DNA from: an uncultured bacterium
Lineage (GTDB): Bacteria > Patescibacteriota > Saccharimonadia > Saccharimonadales > Saccharimonadaceae
Length of the DNA stretch: 64,000 bases
Direction of reading: 5' to 3'
Assembly (NCBI GenBank): GCA_938030735.1
Contig: CALHIM010000007.1
Coordinates: forward strand, 62,001 to 126,000
Shown here piece after piece: positions 1 to 7,443 of this stretch. Both the position numbers and the translations under genes were made by a program. The notes beneath the pieces were generated by a model. That model had not been told where the DNA came from, made no database searches, and worked only from the letters and a program-made list of their open reading frames with translations. The stretch's first letter is position 1, and each line of letters begins with the position of its first letter.

Positions 1-32
1 TTTATGCTTAAAATGTGCTATAATAGTTTTAT

Positions 33-1178
33 ATGGATTTTGATGAATTTGAAGAGTTGTTAAATTTTGAAATAAAAAAACCTCAACCGCACGAGGTAAT
101 TTATAGCGTCTCAGATTTTATTGCAACTAGCAATGATATTTTCGAAAAGAGTTTTCCGAGTGTTCTGATTGAAGGTGAAATTTCAAGCTTTAAGGTGAAC
201 CACAACAAGTTTGTTTTTTTTGATTTGAAAGATGAAGACTCGGTTCTTGGTTGCTTTATGACGGTTTGGCAAATGCGATTTCCACTCGAAGATGGAATGA
301 AAGTTGTTGTGCAAGCAAAGCCAAAACTCACAAATTGGGGAAAATTCAGCCTAACAATTGAAAAAATCATACCAAAAGGTGAAGGGAGCCTCAAAAAATC
401 TTTCGAAATTTTAAAGGAAAAGTTAACAAAAGAGGGCTTATTTGATGAAAGCCGCAAACGTGAAATTCCGCGAAATCCTCAAAAAATTGCGGTGATTTCG
501 AGCATTCAGGCAGCGGGTTATGCTGACTTTATTAAGATTATTAATGAGCGTTGGGGTGGGCTAGAAATTACTGTTGCGCATACGCAGGTGCAGGGAATTT
601 CTGCGAGCGACCAGATTATTCGAGCAATTGATTTTTTCAATTCGCAAAGTGAATTGCCAGATGTGATTACTATTATTCGTGGTGGCGGAAGTGTTGATGA
701 TTTAGCGGTTTTTAATGACGAAAAATTAGTTCGTGCGATTGTTGATTCTCGCGTACCAATTATTACAGGAATTGGCCACGAAATTGATGAAAGCTTATGT
801 GATTTAGCGGCAGATTTTGCGGCTTCAACACCAAGTAATGTTGCGCAATTTTTGACACCGAATAAATTTGACGAAATGAGATTTTTATGTTCAAAAATTT
901 TGCACACAAACGATTTTATTCTTTCGAAGATCGATGGATTAAAAATTGAAAACCATCAAAAGATTTACAAAATGAAAGATTTAATTTTGAATAATATTTT
1001 TGAACAGCAAAGAGAAATTCAAGCTAAAAAGCGAATTTTAGAAAGTTACAATCCGCAAAACATACTTTCGAAAGGTTATGCTTTAGTAAGTGGAAAATTG
1101 GCGGCTGGTGAAGAAATTATGATTCAAACAATTGATAAAAAAATAACGGCGGAGGTAAAAAATGTCGAACGAAATTAG
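33..1178 (+). CDS. xseA: Exodeoxyribonuclease VII large subunit
   Basis: Catalytic subunit of exonuclease VII, which degrades single-stranded DNA into short oligonucleotides in the cytoplasm during repair. The 381 residues show the N-terminal OB-fold (about residues 20-115, containing the VLIEGEISSFK stretch) and the central nuclease region with TIIRGGGSVDDL and the TGIGHEIDESL motif, followed by a shorter helical C-terminus than in E. coli XseA (about 450 residues). The start is ATG at 33, eight bases after a TATAAT at 19-24, so the mRNA is probably leaderless. It overlaps xseB by 17 bases, so the two subunits are translationally coupled. Identification is confident. Confidence 0.95.
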   Translation: MDFDEFEELLNFEIKKPQPHEVIYSVSDFIATSNDIFEKSFPSVLIEGEISSFKVNHNKFVFFDLKDEDSVLGCFMTVWQMRFPLEDGMKVVVQAKPKLTNWGKFSLTIEKIIPKGEGSLKKSFEILKEKLTKEGLFDESRKREIPRNPQKIAVISSIQAAGYADFIKIINERWGGLEITVAHTQVQGISASDQIIRAIDFFNSQSELPDVITIIRGGGSVDDLAVFNDEKLVRAIVDSRVPIITGIGHEIDESLCDLAADFAASTPSNVAQFLTPNKFDEMRFLCSKILHTNDFILSKIDGLKIENHQKIYKMKDLILNNIFEQQREIQAKKRILESYNPQNILSKGYALVSGKLAAGEEIMIQTIDKKITAEVKNVERN

Positions 1179-1359
1179 TAAAAAAATGGCTGAAATCGAT
1201 GAGATTCTAATAAAAATTGAAAGTGGCGAAATTCCTCTTGAAGAGGTTTTTGAAAAATATAAAGAAGCGATTTCGAAAGCCGCAAAACTCGAGGAAGAAC
1301 TTGATTCGCTTAAGAATGAAATTCAAATTTTGAGTAAAAATTTTGCACAAGAAGAATAA
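1162..1359 (+). CDS. xseB: Exodeoxyribonuclease VII small subunit
   Basis: Small accessory subunit of exonuclease VII that wraps the helical tail of XseA. At 65 residues it has the family's usual size and is almost entirely helical and charged, with the typical IESGEIPLEEVFEKYKEA segment. It begins inside the end of xseA with an AGGTAAAA ribosome-binding region just upstream, as usual for this gene pair. Identification rests on size, helix pattern and position after xseA. Confidence 0.92.
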   Translation: MSNEISKKMAEIDEILIKIESGEIPLEEVFEKYKEAISKAAKLEEELDSLKNEIQILSKNFAQEE

Positions 1360-1460
1360 AATCTCGCCGTAGCGAGATTGAAGATTTGAAAGAATTTCAG
1401 TATTTTTTATTTTCGAAGAGCGAGAAGTTTTAATATCTTAATATTTTTAGTCAAGAAAAG

Positions 1461-1480
1461 CCCCGCAGTTTGTTGCGGGG
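1461..1480 (-). terminator. Rho-independent terminator of the small minus-strand gene
   Basis: On the minus strand CCCCGCAACAAACTGCGGGG forms a 7-8 bp GC-rich stem followed by CTTTTCTT. It lies just past the stop of the gene at 1498-1851 and also backs onto the end of xseB. Confidence 0.8.
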
Positions 1481-1497
1481 AGTAAGGAATGTGCTAT

Positions 1498-1851
1498 CTA
1501 CCAAATCGGCATGTTAGCGAGCTCTTTATCTAAGCTTATGTCTACTTCGCGAAAATACCATTCCCCAAAGTACTCGCTGAAGGTGTTTTCATCTTTGCAA
1601 TAAAGTGATATAGTTAGCTGGATATTTGCTTTATCACACTCTTGTTGTAAAATAACTAGATTACCAAGCTTATCCTTTGCTTGGTCTGCAAAAACGATGA
1701 GTTTATCTTCTACTCGCTTCTTAAGAAATTTTTGAATAATCTTTCTAGTTGTTTTCTCTTGAGAGGGGTTATATTGAAGAATAGCTTCTTTAATGTCTAG
1801 ATCAGTATGATCTAGTGCTGATTTGGTAAGTTTGATTGATACTAGTGCCAT
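1498..1851 (-). CDS. Hypothetical protein, 117 residues, single-gene unit
   Basis: I do not recognise this protein. It is soluble, has no signal peptide or membrane segment, and is mixed alpha/beta by eye, with a Lys/Arg-rich middle (TTRKIIQKFLKKRVEDK) followed by a hydrophobic strand LIVFADQA. It is an independent transcription unit with its own promoter (TTGACT, 17 bp, TATAAT) and its own terminator. A strong Shine-Dalgarno AGGAGG lies before the ATG, but GTGCCA-GAA-TGGCAC forms a perfect inverted repeat over the start codon that could hide it. TTCGAA words are rare in it. No function is assigned. Confidence 0.7.
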   Translation of the reverse strand: MALVSIKLTKSALDHTDLDIKEAILQYNPSQEKTTRKIIQKFLKKRVEDKLIVFADQAKDKLGNLVILQQECDKANIQLTISLYCKDENTFSEYFGEWYFREVDISLDKELANMPIW

Positions 1852-1901
1852 TCTGGCACCTCCTTTTTATTTTTTTAGCTTTCTAAAAAGCTATAACTAG
1901 T

Positions 1902-1930
1902 ATTATAGCATAAAAACTCTTAAAAGTCAA
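1902..1930 (-). promoter_or_regulatory. Sigma70-type promoter for the gene at 1498-1851
   Basis: On the minus strand TTGACT (1925-1930), 17 bp spacer and TATAAT (1902-1907), preceded by TGC as an extended -10. The spacer sequence closely resembles that of the promoter at 33658-33686. A hairpin TAGCTTTCTAAAAAGCTA (1876-1893) lies in the leader between promoter and gene. Confidence 0.8.
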
Positions 1931-1931
1931 T

Positions 1932-1961
1932 TTGAATAATAATGGCGATGTATGATATAAT
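1932..1961 (+). promoter_or_regulatory. Promoter of frr, leaderless
   Basis: TTGAAT (1932-1937), 18 bp spacer and TATAAT (1956-1961); the ATG of frr comes six bases later, so the transcript likely begins at or next to the start codon. It is divergent from the promoter at 1902-1930. Confidence 0.65.
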
Positions 1962-1967
1962 AGAGTT

Positions 1968-2522
1968 ATGTTTGATACAGATGAATTTAAATTAAAAATG
2001 ACTGAAGCTGTTGAGCATTTTAAGGGTGAAATGAAGAAGGTTCGAACGGGTCGAGCGCATCCTTCAATGCTTGATGGTGTTATGGTTGAAGTTTATGGTA
2101 CAAAAATGCCATTGAACCAAGTTTCGAATATGACCGCACCGGAAGCAGGGATGATTCTAATTACACCATTTGATGCGAATAATATTTCAGCAATTTCGGC
2201 TGCAATTCGCAACGATCAAAGCCTTGGATTCAACCCGAGTGATGACGGTCGCGTTGTTCGCGTGCCAGTTCCGCCACTAACAGAGGAGCGCCGTAAGCAA
2301 ATTGTAAAACAAACTTCAGAAAAAGTTGAAGGCGCAAAAATTACACTTCGAAATATTCGCCAAGATGCTTTAAAGCACGCCAAGAAGCTTAAAGATGAAA
2401 AATCTTTAACTGAAGACGATTTAAAGCGAGTTGAAAAAGAAATTGACGCTGAAATTAAAGATTTTAGCACACAAATTGATACAATTTTTAAAGAAAAAGA
2501 GAAAGAAATTCTCACAATTTAA
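1968..2522 (+). CDS. frr: Ribosome recycling factor
   Basis: Splits the post-termination ribosome together with EF-G so that subunits can be reused. The 184-residue length matches the family. Typical elements are KKVRTGRAHPSML near residues 24-36, the domain II stretch around residues 90-100, and PPLTEERRKQIVKQ near residue 104, followed by the long C-terminal helix of the three-helix bundle. It starts six bases after a TATAAT with no Shine-Dalgarno, so translation is probably leaderless. Identification is confident. Confidence 0.97.
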   Translation: MFDTDEFKLKMTEAVEHFKGEMKKVRTGRAHPSMLDGVMVEVYGTKMPLNQVSNMTAPEAGMILITPFDANNISAISAAIRNDQSLGFNPSDDGRVVRVPVPPLTEERRKQIVKQTSEKVEGAKITLRNIRQDALKHAKKLKDEKSLTEDDLKRVEKEIDAEIKDFSTQIDTIFKEKEKEILTI

Positions 2523-2590
2523 ATTGTTTTTTTGCTAGCACACAAAGTTGTGCCGGCAAAAGGTAATTTAAAGAATTTCGAAAGGGTAGG

Positions 2591-3769
2591 ATGGAGATTT
2601 TGAATTTAGTTTTTGGGATAATTATTGGTCTAATTTCGCTAACTTTTTTGGTTGCAATGCATGAGCTTGGCCATGCGCTTGCGGCTAAGAAAAATGGTGT
2701 AAAACTTAAAGAATACGCAATCGGTTTTCCGCCAAGAATTAAAAGTTTTAGAGCAAAAACTAACAAAATTCTACCAAAAAGCACAAAAATTTCAATCGGT
2801 GCAATTCCACTGGGCGGTTTTGTTCGGTTGAAAGGTGAGCACGATTCAGATTCAAAAAAAGGTGATTATGGTGCGGCAAGTTTTTGGGCAAAAACTCAAA
2901 TTTTATTTGCCGGTGTTGCAATGAATTGGCTAGTTGCTTTTGTTATTTTTACGATCCTGTCAATTTTTGGAATGCCAAAGTTAATTTCGAATCAATTTTA
3001 TCTTTCTTCTGATGCAAAAATATCTGGCGGTGGTGTGCAAGTTTCTGCAATTTCAAAAGAATCTCCAGCAGAAAAAGCCGGGTTGAATAAAAATGACACA
3101 CTTTTAGAGTTTAACGGTCAAAAGGTTGAAAACTCCACTAAGATTCGCCAAGATTTAAAAAATAACGCCGGCAAAGCAGTTTCTTTAAAGATTAGTCGAA
3201 ACGGTAAAGAAATTTCGAAAAGTGTAAAACTCAACGAAAAAGGCAATAATGGCTTTTTGGGTGCGGTTTTGTCTGACGGAATGCAAAAAATTCATGCAAC
3301 TTGGAGCGCACCGATTGTTGGGCTTGGTACAACAATTCAATTTACGGGTGAAACTTTTAAAGGTGTTGGCGAACTTTTTATGAACTTTTTTGGCGGGGTT
3401 TTCGAAAAGCTAATTCCGAATCAGCAATCACAGCAGAAAGCAAATTCTCAACTTTCGAAAGCAGGCGAAAGTGTTTCTGGTCCAATTTTAGTGATTGGTG
3501 GAATCTTCCCAAATATCATCTCAATGGGGCTTGATATGATCTTAATGCTGACTGCAATTATTTCAATTAGTTTAGCGTGCATGAATGTTCTACCAATTCC
3601 TGCGCTTGATGGCGGTCGTTGGTTAATAACTTTCATTTTTCGAATTTTGCTCAGAAAGCCACTTTCAAAAGAGACCGAAGAAAATATCAACGGCTGGAGT
3701 TTTATATTTTTGATGGGGCTTTCACTTTTAATTATTTTTCTAGATTTTACAAAGATTTTTAGAGGTTAA
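2591..3769 (+). CDS. rseP: Site-2 type membrane zinc metalloprotease, RseP/RasP family
   Basis: Intramembrane M50 protease that cleaves membrane-bound anti-sigma factors or signal peptides. It has HELGH (zinc ligands and catalytic Glu) in the first membrane helix near residue 25, a single PDZ domain at about residues 150-215, and the third zinc-ligand region NVLPIPALDGG near residue 338, with membrane helices at both ends. The length (392) fits the one-PDZ form. A GGG-containing ribosome-binding region precedes the ATG. The CPBP protease gene follows after two bases, so the two membrane proteases are probably co-transcribed. Substrates are unknown. Confidence 0.92.
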   Translation: MEILNLVFGIIIGLISLTFLVAMHELGHALAAKKNGVKLKEYAIGFPPRIKSFRAKTNKILPKSTKISIGAIPLGGFVRLKGEHDSDSKKGDYGAASFWAKTQILFAGVAMNWLVAFVIFTILSIFGMPKLISNQFYLSSDAKISGGGVQVSAISKESPAEKAGLNKNDTLLEFNGQKVENSTKIRQDLKNNAGKAVSLKISRNGKEISKSVKLNEKGNNGFLGAVLSDGMQKIHATWSAPIVGLGTTIQFTGETFKGVGELFMNFFGGVFEKLIPNQQSQQKANSQLSKAGESVSGPILVIGGIFPNIISMGLDMILMLTAIISISLACMNVLPIPALDGGRWLITFIFRILLRKPLSKETEENINGWSFIFLMGLSLLIIFLDFTKIFRG

Positions 3770-3771
3770 AA

Positions 3772-4578
3772 ATGAAGAATAAATTTAAAAATATATTTTT
3801 AAAACTTCAAAAAAAGAATGAAGAAATGCTTTCGAAAAAACCTTTAAAAATTATTTTTTGGATAATTCTGCCGATTTTATCATATTTTGCGGCGAGTTAT
3901 TTTGCAGCTGTAATAATTCGGCTTTCTCTCACTTTAATTTTTTGGAATAACGATGTGGGCTATCGAAATGCGGCTTCGAACACGATTACTACTACAATTT
4001 ATTCAGCGTTATTTCTTGGATTAATGCTTGCGATGGTATATTTTATCCCGACCAAACTTTTTAAGCAGAAGATTTCGAAAGATGATGTCGCTTTAAAGGG
4101 TGTGATTACTTGGCAAGATTTAGGTTTGGCAATTTTAGGATTTATAGCCTCGATGATTGTTTCTGGCGTTTTGCTAGATTTTTTGCCGAATATTCTTAAT
4201 TTTGATAAATTGCAGGTTCAAGATTTAGCTTTTCAGCGCAGCGGAATGATTCATTCTTGGCAATTTTTGCTAGCTTTTATTTCAATTGTTATTATTGCAC
4301 CGTTTTTTGAAGAATTGATTTTTCGCGGAATAATTTATGGCCAACTTAGAGAAGTGAATGTTCCGCTAGCGATTTTTATAACGAGTTTACTTTTTGGATT
4401 TGTTCATTTTCAAATGAATGTTGGCGTAACTGTATTTGTGATGAGCGTTGTGATGTGCTTTATTCGCGAAAAATGGACGCAAACAATTTGGTCGGGGATT
4501 GTGATTCATATGATTAAAAATGGGATTGCTTTCTTTCTGCTTTATGTTTTGCAAACTATTCAATTCTTTCAAGCTTAG
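3772..4578 (+). CDS. CPBP family (CAAX-like) intramembrane glutamic protease
   Basis: Polytopic membrane protein of 268 residues with about seven hydrophobic segments. The family signature is visible: EELIFRG near residue 183 (motif 1, paired glutamates), followed by FGFVHF (motif 2 histidine) and a C-terminal helix with HM (motif 3). Related proteins include Rce1-type prenyl proteases and bacteriocin self-immunity proteins. Its position two bases after rseP suggests a membrane protein-quality or processing role. The specific substrate cannot be told. Confidence 0.85.
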   Translation: MKNKFKNIFLKLQKKNEEMLSKKPLKIIFWIILPILSYFAASYFAAVIIRLSLTLIFWNNDVGYRNAASNTITTTIYSALFLGLMLAMVYFIPTKLFKQKISKDDVALKGVITWQDLGLAILGFIASMIVSGVLLDFLPNILNFDKLQVQDLAFQRSGMIHSWQFLLAFISIVIIAPFFEELIFRGIIYGQLREVNVPLAIFITSLLFGFVHFQMNVGVTVFVMSVVMCFIREKWTQTIWSGIVIHMIKNGIAFFLLYVLQTIQFFQA

Positions 4579-4580
4579 CG

Positions 4581-4609
4581 TTGACTTGAATTGAAAAATT
4601 TGATATAAT
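4581..4609 (+). promoter_or_regulatory. Promoter of greA
   Basis: TTGACT (4581-4586), 17 bp spacer and TATAAT (4604-4609), followed by a 30-base leader with AGAGGA before the ATG. Unlike many genes in this window, greA has a conventional leader. Confidence 0.8.
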
Positions 4610-4639
4610 TATAAGACTTATTTAGAGGATTTTTATTTT

Positions 4640-5101
4640 ATGAAACAAGAATTTAATATTACAAAAGTAGGAAAAAAAGAACTCGAAGCTGAACTAGAGC
4701 TTTTGATTTCGCAACGTAAAGAAATTTCAGAAGAAGTTGCTACTGCACGCGATTTTGGTGATTTGCGTGAAAATTCAGAATATGATGCCGCTCGCAAAAA
4801 ACAAGCTTTAGCAGAATCTCGAATTATGGAAATTGAAAACATTTTGCAAAATGCTGTGATTATTGGCAGTGGTGAAAAGGGTGTTGTTTCTCTTGGCAAT
4901 CAAGTTAGCTTAAAAAACCTAGAAAACGGTAAAGAGGTAAAATATACAATGGTTGGTGCGGTTGAGGCAAACCCCCTTGAGGGTAAGATTTCGAATGAAT
5001 CACCAATCGGTCAACAGATTATGGGCAAAAAGCTCGGCGAAGAAGTAGATATTACGACACCAAAAGGTGTAATCAAATACGAAATTACAGAAATTAACTA
5101 A
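4640..5101 (+). CDS. greA: Transcription elongation factor GreA
   Basis: Rescues backtracked RNA polymerase by stimulating transcript cleavage. The 153 residues show the N-terminal coiled coil with the conserved tip DFGDLRENSEYDAARK (about residues 36-51, acidic pair D/E) and the C-terminal FKBP-like domain with SPIGQQIMGKKLGEEV. Length and motifs match the family. It is a single-gene unit with its own promoter and terminator. Confidence 0.97.
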   Translation: MKQEFNITKVGKKELEAELELLISQRKEISEEVATARDFGDLRENSEYDAARKKQALAESRIMEIENILQNAVIIGSGEKGVVSLGNQVSLKNLENGKEVKYTMVGAVEANPLEGKISNESPIGQQIMGKKLGEEVDITTPKGVIKYEITEIN

Positions 5102-5110
5102 TTTTTAAAG

Positions 5111-5143
5111 CTCGGTTGGCCAATTCAGCCGAGTTTTATTTTT
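5111..5143 (+). terminator. Terminator of greA
   Basis: CTCGGTTG and CAGCCGAG form an 8 bp stem (one G-U pair) with a short loop, followed by TTTTATTTTT. It lies directly after the greA stop. Confidence 0.85.
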
Positions 5144-5158
5144 CGAAAAGGAGATTTT

Positions 5159-6409
5159 ATGCGATTATCAAAATTATATACAAAAACAAGTAAAACGGTT
5201 CCATCTGGCGAAGAAGCTAAGAATGCGCAACTTTTAATTAAAGCCGGATTTGTTCATAAAGAAATGGCGGGTGCTTACGACTACTTACCACTTGGTTTTA
5301 AGGTGCTAGAAAACATTAAAAAAATCGTGCGTGAAGAGCTTGAAAAAATTGATGCAAATGAGATTTTAATGACAACGCTTCAGCGCCGTGAAATTTGGGA
5401 GCGCACAACTCGCTGGAATGACGATGTTGTGGATGTTTGGTTTAAGACCGCGCTCAAAGATAAAACAGAGGTTGGACTAGGCTGGAGCCATGAAGAACCA
5501 ATTGTCGAAATGCTTAAAAACCATGTTCAATCTTATAAAGATTTACCAGTTTCGGTTTTTCAATTTCAAAATAAAATGCGAAACGAGCTCCGTGCGAAAA
5601 GTGGAATTATGCGTGGTCGAGAATTTTTAATGAAAGATCTATACTCAATTCATGAAACTAAAGAAGACTTGGAAGCGTATTATTCGAAAGTTTCAAAAGC
5701 TTATGAAAGAATTTTTGAACGGCTTGGTTTGGGCGAAGATACTTTTGTGACATTCGCAAGCGGTGGAGCATTTACGAAATTCAGTCATGAATTTCAAACA
5801 ATTTGTGATGCCGGTGAAGACTACGTTTATTTGAAACGCGATGGTGAAAAAACTTTGGCATTTAATGAAGAAATTTTAGACCAAGCGATTGAAGAGGGTG
5901 AGATTGATTCGAAAGAAGGCTTGGAAAAGGTTAAAACGGCGGAAGTTGGAAATATTTTTAATTTTGGAACACAAAAGACCGATGAAATGGGGTTTTATTT
6001 TACCGATAAAAATGGTGAACGAAAATCTGCCTGGATGGGCTCTTATGGAATTGGAATCACTCGCGTGATGGGTGTTATTGCTGAAAAATTTAGTGATGAA
6101 AAAGGTTTAATTTGGCCAGAAAATATCGCTCCAGCAAAAATTTATCTTGTGCAAATTGGTGAAAAATCACAAGAATTAGCAGAAGAAATTTATGATGAAT
6201 TTTCGAAAAAGGGAATTGAGGTTCTGTTTGATGACCGCAATCTTCGCCCAGGCCAAAAATTTGCCGACGCCGAATTAATGGGTATTCCGTATCGGTTGAC
6301 AATTTCTGATCGTTTGCTTGAAAGCGGAAAATTTGAAGTTGTAACGCGTGCAAATGGTGAGGTTGAATTACTTTCGAGAGAAGAACTTTTTGAAAAATTC
6401 GTAAAATAA
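5159..6409 (+). CDS. proS: Prolyl-tRNA synthetase, short form without editing domain
   Basis: Charges tRNA-Pro. The class II core is clear: motif 1 around EILMTTLQRREIWERT, motif 2 with FRNELRAKSGIMRGREF-type residues near 140-157, motif 3 GSYGIGITRVMG near residue 290, and the anticodon-binding domain at about 320-416. At 416 residues it is much shorter than typical bacterial ProRS (about 570), because the roughly 180-residue INS editing domain between motifs 2 and 3 is missing. It resembles the compact alphaproteobacterial type. A strong AAGGAG sits before the ATG. Confidence 0.95.
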   Translation: MRLSKLYTKTSKTVPSGEEAKNAQLLIKAGFVHKEMAGAYDYLPLGFKVLENIKKIVREELEKIDANEILMTTLQRREIWERTTRWNDDVVDVWFKTALKDKTEVGLGWSHEEPIVEMLKNHVQSYKDLPVSVFQFQNKMRNELRAKSGIMRGREFLMKDLYSIHETKEDLEAYYSKVSKAYERIFERLGLGEDTFVTFASGGAFTKFSHEFQTICDAGEDYVYLKRDGEKTLAFNEEILDQAIEEGEIDSKEGLEKVKTAEVGNIFNFGTQKTDEMGFYFTDKNGERKSAWMGSYGIGITRVMGVIAEKFSDEKGLIWPENIAPAKIYLVQIGEKSQELAEEIYDEFSKKGIEVLFDDRNLRPGQKFADAELMGIPYRLTISDRLLESGKFEVVTRANGEVELLSREELFEKFVK

Positions 6410-6418
6410 TCTCAGCTC

Positions 6419-6447
6419 TTGAAAAAAACAAGTATAAGCATTATAAT
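6419..6447 (+). promoter_or_regulatory. Promoter of the hydroxyacid dehydrogenase, leaderless
   Basis: TTGAAA (6419-6424), 17 bp spacer and TATAAT (6442-6447), with the ATG six bases downstream. Confidence 0.75.
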
Positions 6448-6453
6448 TGATGT

Positions 6454-7443
6454 ATGAAAATTATTGCTTATAGTGTACGAAAAGATGAGCTCCAATATTT
6501 CGAAAAATTCGCGGAGCAGTTTGGCATTGAATATGCTACAACTCCAAAAGACTTAAATACTGAAACCGTAAAACTGGCTGAGGGTTTTGACGCGGTTTCA
6601 TCTTATACTTCGAGTGAAGAACTCAATGATGTTTGGGAAACTCTTTCGAAAATGGGGATTTCTTACTTTACTGTTCGAACGGCCGGGTTTGATGGAATTG
6701 ATATTGAAAAAGCTAAAAGTTTCGGTATTAAAATTTCGAATGTACCGCAATATTCGCCAAGCGCAATTGCTGAATTTGCTGTCTCATTGGCACTAGCAAC
6801 AATTCGAAAAATCCCACTTTGTCTTTCGCGCGCCAAAAATCAGAACTTTTCAGTAGATAATTTGATGGGTCGCGAACTTAATACAATGACCATTGGAATT
6901 ATCGGCGTGGGTCATATTGGCTTAACAACCGCGAAGGCTTTTAAAGCTTTTGGTGCAAAAATAATTGCTTATGATACTTTCGAAAATGATTATGCTCGTG
7001 AGATTTTGGAATATAAAAGCTTAGATGAAGTTTTTGCAGAAAGCGATTTGATTTCACTTCATATTCCTTTAACGCCAGAAAATCATCATATTATTAATGC
7101 AGAAAGTATTTCAAAAATGAAAGATGGAGTAGTTATTATTAATACTGCTCGTGGTGGACACATTAACTCTGAAGATTTGCGAGATGCTTTGGTGAGCGGA
7201 AAAGTTGCAGCAGCCGGCCTTGATGTTTTTGAACACGAAAAGAATCTAATTCGAAAAGATTTGAGCGGAAAAATTATTAGGGATGCTGTTTATCGCGATT
7301 TAGCGAACTTTCCGAATGTTATTATTACTCCACACGTTGCGTTTAATACGGATGTTGCCGTGCAAAATATGGTAAAAATGTCAACTGAGAATTTAATTAA
7401 TTTTAAAAATGCAGGAACAACCGACAATGAAATTACAAAATAA
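6454..7443 (+). CDS. D-2-hydroxyacid dehydrogenase, probably D-lactate dehydrogenase
   Basis: NAD-dependent reduction of a 2-oxoacid, most likely pyruvate to D-lactate, which would regenerate NAD in a fermentative cell. The 329 residues contain the substrate-side RTAGFDGID, the Rossmann motif GVGHIG near residue 152 with an acidic residue ending the following strand, INTARGG with the catalytic Arg, and TPHVAFNT with the catalytic His. The pattern matches LdhA/VanH-type D-lactate dehydrogenases. The DUF2207 gene begins inside its 3' end. Confidence 0.88.
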   Translation: MKIIAYSVRKDELQYFEKFAEQFGIEYATTPKDLNTETVKLAEGFDAVSSYTSSEELNDVWETLSKMGISYFTVRTAGFDGIDIEKAKSFGIKISNVPQYSPSAIAEFAVSLALATIRKIPLCLSRAKNQNFSVDNLMGRELNTMTIGIIGVGHIGLTTAKAFKAFGAKIIAYDTFENDYAREILEYKSLDEVFAESDLISLHIPLTPENHHIINAESISKMKDGVVIINTARGGHINSEDLRDALVSGKVAAAGLDVFEHEKNLIRKDLSGKIIRDAVYRDLANFPNVIITPHVAFNTDVAVQNMVKMSTENLINFKNAGTTDNEITK

